Shown here: positions 58,901-64,000 of the stretch, in pieces
Layout of the letters: each line of letters begins with the position of its first letter
Numbering within the stretch: position 1 is the first letter of the stretch
From: Carettochelys insculpta
Lineage: Eukaryota; Chordata; Testudines; Carettochelyidae
Direction of reading: 5' to 3'
Assembly: GCF_033958435.1 (NCBI RefSeq)
Contig: NC_134138.1
Location: 179,970,798-180,034,797 of the forward strand
Length of the DNA: 64,000 nucleotides
Program-made: the position numbers and the translations under genes
The notes under the pieces: model-generated
Database searches by the model: none
Told to the model about the DNA's origin: nothing
The model's input: only the letters and a program-made list of their open reading frames with translations

Positions 58901-60366
58901 GGGGCTGGATGGCAGGCGGGCCGCCTCCCACCACGCTTCAGGCCATCTGGTGGAGCACGGGTTCACTGCTCTGTCTCGGCATTTACTTATCCGCCACGCA
59001 TCCCTCTCCACCGGAAAACTGACAAGATTTAGGGAGCAGGGTGGCTGGGCAGATGCGGAGGTGGACAGGACTGCTCCAGTGCCTCTCCCTACGCGGGAGG
59101 GCGCTGGTGCTTAACCAGCTGATCCTGTCCATGCTCTGGCACCACCTCAACACCCTGGTCCCACCCCCAGAGTTCCTGGTCCAGCTCCAGAAGTCAGTTC
59201 TGGAGTTTTTCTGGCCAGGACTGCACTGGGTCCCTGCAGGAGTACTCCATCTCCCGCTGGAGGAGGGGGGACAGGGCCTGATCTGCATGCACACTCAGGT
59301 CCATGTCTTCCGCCTCTGGGCCCTGCAGGGACTTCTCAATACTAACACCAAAAGTGCAGATAGTCCGGCATGGAGTACGCTAGCGCACGCTTTCCTCTGT
59401 CATTACCGAGGGCACCGATACGACCAGCAGCTCCTTTATTTATCCCTGAGAGACCGTCCGCGAGGCCTCTCGGAGCTGCCGGCCTTCTACCAGGACCTCC
59501 TCCGCGCCTGGAGGCTGTGCACAGCTGCCAGGCCCTTAGGGGCTTCCGCGGGGGAAGACCTCATCGCGGAGCCCCTGCTACACAACCCCTACCTTCGTGT
59601 GCAGGCGGCAGAGTCTCCCGCAGTGTGCCGGAGGTTGGTCCTAGGTGGAATCACCAGGGTCAGAGACCTCCTGGACTACAACCAGGGGGACTGGATGGAC
59701 GCTCCGGCGCTCGCCCGGCGCATGGGAATCTCCATCCTACACTACCCCCGGTGCGTACTCAAGGAGGTGAAGGCCGCCCTGCCGCCGACTGCTCACGTTT
59801 ACCTCAGGCGAGTCCTGCGAGAGGGTGCGCCCCACCCCCCTCTCACTCCTGGCCCTCCAGACCTCTTCGTAGGCCCCCGGCCCTGCACCCCTGCCCATCC
59901 TCCTCCCCCTCATCATCTCAGCTGGCTGCATACCCTGCAGCCGGTCCCCTTCCGAACTGCGCCTCGACATCTCTTGTACAGGCTCGTGCTTTACACACTC
60001 CACTTCCCCACCCTCATGTCCCGCCCTGACCATAAATGGTGGGACCTCTTAACGCCCTCAGAGGGTGGGGAGCCCTGGTGGGCCAGCCTCTATTCCACCT
60101 TGGTTCCGCGGCCCGCCAGGGACATCAGCTGGAGAATTCTCCATGGAGCGGTGAGCACGAGTGTGTACCTGGCGCGGTTCACCCCCACTCCAGACACTTG
60201 CATCTTTTGCAGCATGAGGGAGACCCTGGCGCACATTTACATCGAATGCACCAGGCTGCAGCCCCTCTTCCGGCTCCTCCAGAACCTCCTCCTGAGGTTC
60301 TGGCTGCATTTCTCCCCACATCTTCCCATCCTCTCACACCCAATCTGTGGCCCCACGAAGTCGTGA
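55963..60366 (+). pseudogene. Tx1-like LINE ORF2: APE endonuclease and RT, split and mutated
   Basis: The ATG at 55963 overlaps the end of ORF1 by 28 bases. The endonuclease is clear: LLLATLNARG, VTFLQETHAT, LVNVYAPT, LILSGDFSCTLEEQDR, SRLDRIYIS and FSDHHLV. A CR1 tail interrupts at about 56729. The frame resumes at about 57449 ([11 protein letters not shown]), with stops at about 57611 and 58210. RT blocks follow: NKSPGMDGLTVEFY, NWHPISLLSMDYK, LLSLDQEKAFDRVD and, after a frameshift near 58590, RGVQQGCPLSGQLYALAIE. The catalytic box reads SAAD (58772-58783) where YADD/FADD is expected. After another frame change the C-terminal domain is open from 59041 to 60366, with a CIFCSMRETLAHIYIEC motif (Cys/His, zf-RVT-like). 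The copy is inactive on several counts. Confidence 0.82.
56728..57449 (-). mobile_element. CR1 LINE, 3' fragment inside the Tx1-like ORF2
   Basis: It is nearly identical over 700 bases to the 3' end of the CR1 at 33.6 kb, including CATAAGAA units at 56728-56742 and 175 open codons of the RT C-terminus (57442-56915). The flanks share only AACA (56725-56728 area and 57446-57449 area), a short duplication or microhomology. Confidence 0.9.
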
Positions 60367-60795
60367 GACCACCTCGTCAGCCTCCTCCTGGCCGTGGCCA
60401 AAATGGCTATTTATAAGACTAGACAGAGGAGGCTGGCAGAGGGGGCAACTGGCGACTGTGGGGCCTACTTCCGTTCCTCCCTCCGGTCACGAATCCGGGC
60501 AGTGTTCCTCTGGGCGGCATCCACTGACTCCCTCGATACCTTTGAGGAGCGGTGGGTGCTGTCTGGGGTTCTCTGCTCGGTGTCCCCCTCCGGTTCCCTC
60601 ATTTTGAACCTTTGACCCTCACTCCCGTTCCTGTTTTTCCTTTTATTGTCCCCTGAACTCACTTGGGGCCGTTTCTTTTAGCAGGTCCCCCCTCGTCATG
60701 AGAGGGGCCTTTTAGTTATGGGCGGGCTGTGCCCGCCCACTCCCTTGGCCTCCAATAGGTTTTCATTCTTGTACTCACCCCCTGCCAGCCTTACT

Positions 60796-61424
60796 GTCAC
60801 AGCCTGCATAGAATCCCCCTCAAGACAAATGACTTCGACACAGATGCAAGAGTCCTGTTACAGAATGGCAACTTGAAACACAAGATTCTTTTAAGTTTTA
60901 ATAAATTAGGATGATGCATTTAGGATGTGCATGCTGACTGTACAACTGTATATATAATTCTAAATCACAATGTTTCTAACAAGTGTAATGATTTGTGATT
61001 TTTTTTTTTTTGTGACTGACCATGATGGTTTCTCTTTCTTGCTTCACGCAACACCTTCCTTTATTTGGAAAAGTTAACACAGAAGAAGTTCTTTCTTTTT
61101 TTTTAATTGATGATTATCAGCATTAATCATTATATAATGACTTGTTATATGACCATGTACACATCTAAAGTTATCTTAGGACTCAGCTTTACATCTCAGA
61201 GTAACCCAGACCTACAACATTAATATTAATTTAAGCACTGATGATCTGCAATCCTGTGCAGAGTCAAGCTCTTTGTTAAATTCATGCATACTGCAGGCTG
61301 TAGCCTCAAAGACTGGCTATGACCCACCAAAAACAGCGAGAGCCCTTCCATACACTTTCATGCACTTTAGATCAGGTCCAAAGAGGATACTAGACTAAAC
61401 TGGTGTAGGAAGGCTGCACTAGTG
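60796..61424. other. No gene seen
   Basis: AT-rich unassigned DNA; composition changes sharply at the end of the Tx1-like LINE. Confidence 0.45.
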
Positions 61425-61660
61425 GGATAAAGCATGGAACTGAGACTTTAGATTTGGGTTCAATTCTCAACTTAGCCACAGCACTCCTGTGTGACGTTCG
61501 TCAGGTCACTTAATCTACCCAGCATTTCTGATCCCCATCTCCCAAACACAAGTAGTATATGCCTGTCTCACAGGAATATTCTGAATGAAGAAGTCCATTA
61601 ATGACTGTAATATTCAAATGCTACACTGATGAGAGCAATGTAAGTACTTAGATTGAAGTC
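61425..61660 (+). repeat. MIR-like SINE fragment
   Basis: 'ttgggttcaattctcaactt' followed by 'agccacagc' is B-box-like. Then 'ctgtgtgacgttcgtcaggt' with 'cacttaatct' and 'ccccatctcccaaac' follow the MIR core in plus orientation. Confidence 0.65.
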
Positions 61661-61956
61661 AATGGACCATGCCTTATAGTGTTTGCAGAATCAAACTCAG
61701 GCAGTTTTTGTCCCAGGGATCTTGAAATCTGTTACCTGAGGACAGTACTACCTCACATCTTAACACATTTTTTTTTTAAAAACTATCCTTTGAAGTCACG
61801 CAGCCTTTCATTTTTTTAATAAGCTTTTTTTCTATCAAAATAGCACTCTGCCCATAGTTCAAGAGAAATAAAAAACTAATGTGCTTTCTTCCCAATTTTT
61901 AGTGAGTTGTTTTTATTACACAAATCCAGTAATCACACTAACCAAAAATATAATCA

Positions 61957-62262
61957 CTGAGGGGTAGCTGTATTAGTCTGTGTAGTAAAATTTTGGGCAG
62001 TATGGGCATTTCAAAGTAGTGCGGGCACTTCAAAGAGCCCGCAACTACATGCATGCAAGCACTTTGAAGTTTGACACTTTGATGTTGCTGGGGGGGGGAG
62101 GGAATTAGCCTAATGAAGTGCTACATATTCACCACAGCACTTCATTAGTAATCTCCCATTACCCTGATTACCATGCCCCCTTCAAAGTTGGGGGCAAGTG
62201 TAGACCCAGTCAAAACGTGTTAGTCTTTAAGGTGCTCCAGGCCTGCTTGTTTTTTGCAAAAA
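61957..62262. mobile_element. Inverted PLE tail ends flanking a decayed MITE
   Basis: The left 'gaggggtagctgtattagtc' is an inverted PLE end. The right 'cgtgttagtctttaaggtgc' is a PLE tail in plus orientation. Between them (about 61995-62203) lies a palindromic MITE with 'tttcaaagtagtgcgggcac', a CTTCATTAG pair and AGTGTAGACCCAG at its end. Confidence 0.6.
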
Positions 62263-62879
62263 ATATATTCGAACAGCGGCAAAAGCTTTTTCTTATCTTT
62301 AACTCTTTTTCTGTGTCTATTTCTTCCATGACTTCTGTTTTAGTGGCTGCATTTGTGGTGGAAAGCTAGTCTGACTTCATTTTACAGGGCCCAAAAGCAT
62401 TGCCATACTCTTAAGGATTTTGTTGTGAATAGTTTTGTCCTACATTATTAAAGGCAGAACAAGAAAATCTGAGTTATCCTGGCTCTTAAACCACCCCTTT
62501 CTTTTCATAGCTGTTACCTGTTGGCTGTCTTTCTTTACATTGCAAAGCTTAATAGTTTCCTCTGAAAGGTAAATCTCCCAGCCTACCACTCCCTTCACCA
62601 AGAAAAAAATTCAAGACTGGCCAAACAATATCACTCACACATGATCTAGTGGACTGTTTCTTTAAATCCTGTGCTGTGGAACACTAATGAAGAACAGGCA
62701 GATGTGTCAGGAATACCTGACATTTTTTTTTGATATCTTACAGTGCTGGTATATATTTTCTGTTAAGATCAGATACAATGTTACTACTTCATTGCTATGA
62801 TACCTGATTAAATTATTTCATTTTGGTTTTGCTGTACATTTTTTTTTAAATCTGAAATTTTTAAAAAAATGAAAACAAG
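62263..62879. other. No gene seen
   Basis: AT-rich unassigned DNA. Confidence 0.4.
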
Positions 62880-63036
62880 CATTGGCTTTGGAAACCTAGG
62901 GTCGTGAGTTCAACCCTTGAGGAGGCCATTTATGGGTTTGGGGCATATGTATATATATATATAGGATAGGCCCTACTGTGAGTGCAGAGCACTGGACTCG
63001 ATGACCTCCCCAGGTCCCTTCCAGTGCCGTGAGATA
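62880..63036 (+). mobile_element. tRNA-derived SINE with CR1-like tail
   Basis: 'ggtcgtgagttcaaccc' at about 62900-62916 resembles a B box. A (TA)n run follows at about 62950. The end 'gactcgatgacctcccc' with 'aggtcccttccagtgcc' is the 3' tail shared with CR1, which lets the SINE use CR1 enzymes. The 5' A-box part is missing or degraded. Confidence 0.7.
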
Positions 63037-63273
63037 TGCATGTAAATTTTCATAGGCGGCCGGCATACAAAACACATGTCATGTTTGGCCTTCCGCGGCT
63101 TGAAAACCTTTATGGAGGAACACGTGTCTCGTGGGCTCCGGCTGCAGCCACAGGCCCCGAAGAGAAAGGCGCTAAGGCCACACTCAAGCTTTCATTCATG
63201 CAAGCCCCTCTCTCCGCTGCTTACAGCTTCGCCCGGTGCTCCAAGAGTCCCGGCGGTGGGGTGGGGGCGTGTC

Positions 63274-63281
63274 TGACGTCA
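63274..63281. promoter_or_regulatory. CRE-like site TGACGTCA
   Basis: A perfect palindromic cAMP-response-element core within the CpG island, beside a GC/KLF-type box. Confidence 0.5.
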
Positions 63282-63452
63282 GACCTCTAAAGCCCACAGT
63301 CCGGGACTGATCAGAGCGCCCCCTGCAGTCAGCAGGCGCGACAAGGACGCCGCTGCTCTCCCTGCGCCCGCCCGCGTGGGCTGATCGCTCTCACGCCGGC
63401 TCTTCCGGGCGGTCTAAATCGATCGCGGAGCAACGGATCGGCGCTGGCATCG

Positions 63453-63564
63453 ATGCCATCACGGCTCCTCCCCTTCCCCCTCCCGTTCTTTGTCCTCGCC
63501 TGGCCCCCGGCGCGCGCGCCCGCCCTCGCGCCAGGTCCTGCCGCTGCAGGGAGCGAAGCCTCAG
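63453..63564 (+). CDS. Possible first coding exon with signal-peptide-like start
   Basis: An ATG at 63453 opens a frame whose first residues (MPSRLLPFPLPFFVLAW) are hydrophobic like a signal peptide, followed by an Ala/Pro-rich stretch. CAG|GTACCC at 63564/63565 is a fair splice donor. If real, the exon would code 37 residues of a secreted or membrane protein whose remaining exons lie outside. Against it: the ATG context is weak (T at -3), the DNA is GC-rich so open frames are expected by chance, and I recognise no family. Confidence 0.25.
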
Positions 63565-64000
63565 GTACCCCGGCGCGAGCGCCCCGCCCCCTGCCCGTGC
63601 TCAGTGCAGGGGGGAGCCGCAGGACCAGCTGCTACCTAGCCGGCCCGAAACCCACGTGCTGAGTAGCCCTCGCTGTTGCTGCTCCAGCCTCCCCAGCTCC
63701 GCTTGCTACCCTGGGGGCGGGAGAGCTCTCTGTGTTCCCCTTCCCCTAGTGGGGGGCAACGGTTCCTGGGGGAGAAGGAGCCCCCCAGCCCTGCCTCTTC
63801 CTGTCCCTTCTGCCCATCAGCTCTGACCGTGGAGCTCGCTCGTAGGTTACTAGCCGAGCTTGCATTGGAGCGCACAGCGGATGTGTCAGCTCAAGCAGAG
63901 GATGCTCGGGCTCTCTGCTGCCCAGCCCCTGCCTGCCTTGGCTCCCTCACTCCCTCTGGGGCTGCGGGGCGACATGCAGGTAGCAGGCGTTAGCAAGAGC

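Larger units (their letters stand above)
52400..60795 (+). mobile_element. GC-rich two-ORF LINE, Tx1-like, split by CR1
   Basis: It has a pyrimidine-rich 5' region, ORF1 with a CCHC knuckle, ORF2 with APE endonuclease and RT overlapping the end of ORF1, and a 3' UTR to about 60795. The ORF layout and the wording of RT and C-terminus suggest the Tx1 clade (L1 group), judged from memory. The 5' boundary is a guess. Confidence 0.75.
63060..63980. promoter_or_regulatory. CpG-rich island, candidate host promoter
   Basis: CpG is frequent from about 63230 to 63610 (runs of GCGCGCGCGC near 63512), in contrast to the CpG-poor DNA to the left. A GTGGGGTGGGGGCG box (about 63255-63269) and a TGACGTCA site lie at its left part. 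No recognised transposon ends bound it. It probably serves a gene to the right of the window. Confidence 0.6.

Overview
The window looks like genomic DNA of a reptile, most likely a turtle. It holds CR1 LINEs of several ages, Penelope-like retroelements with a GIY-YIG domain, a tRNA-derived SINE with a CR1-like tail, old MIR-type SINE fragments, and a very large family of PIF/Harbinger DNA transposons whose ends carry GTCTACAC and TTCGAA motifs. This assignment rests on recalled repeat families, not on a search. No host protein-coding gene is certain. Almost every long open frame belongs to a transposable element. The only host candidate is a GC- and CpG-rich stretch at the right edge (about 63.1-64.0 kb) that may be a promoter and first exon reading out of the window.

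Layout. 0-5.5 kb: a Penelope-like element (PLE) cut by the left edge, a CR1 tail, and a head-to-head pair of PLE tails with a target duplication. 5.5-9.0 kb: mostly unassigned DNA with MIR-like traces. 9.0-12.9 kb: a decayed two-gene Harbinger element. 13.4-18.9 kb: many short MITEs, a CR1 tail, a Tc1/mariner-type MITE and a 700-bp Harbinger deletion derivative. 19.7-25.5 kb: a nearly intact two-gene Harbinger element fused to two non-autonomous relatives. 26.5-28.8 kb: long palindromic MITEs. 29.5-32.7 kb: an old CR1 split by a younger one. 33.6-38.4 kb: a near full-length CR1 on the minus strand, with an esterase-type ORF1 and an APE/RT ORF2, interrupted by a solo LTR. 41.5-43.4 kb: another CR1. 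47.2-51.2 kb: a different APE-type LINE on the minus strand with a C-terminal C2H2 motif. About 52.4-60.8 kb: a GC-rich two-ORF LINE that resembles the Tx1 clade, split by a CR1 insertion. 61-63 kb: MIR and PLE fragments and a SINE.

How the genes work together. Each autonomous Harbinger has two convergent genes: a HARBI1-type DDE transposase and a Myb/SANT-like DNA-binding protein. In this superfamily both proteins are needed to move the element. The short elements keep only the ends and would be mobilised in trans. In the LINEs, ORF1 supplies RNA-binding or esterase functions and ORF2 supplies endonuclease and reverse transcriptase. Most copies carry nonsense codons, frameshifts or nested insertions. 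The best preserved coding unit is the Myb-like gene at 19.9-22.1 kb, whose two inferred exons join in frame with no stop. Its partner transposase is broken by only two nonsense codons.
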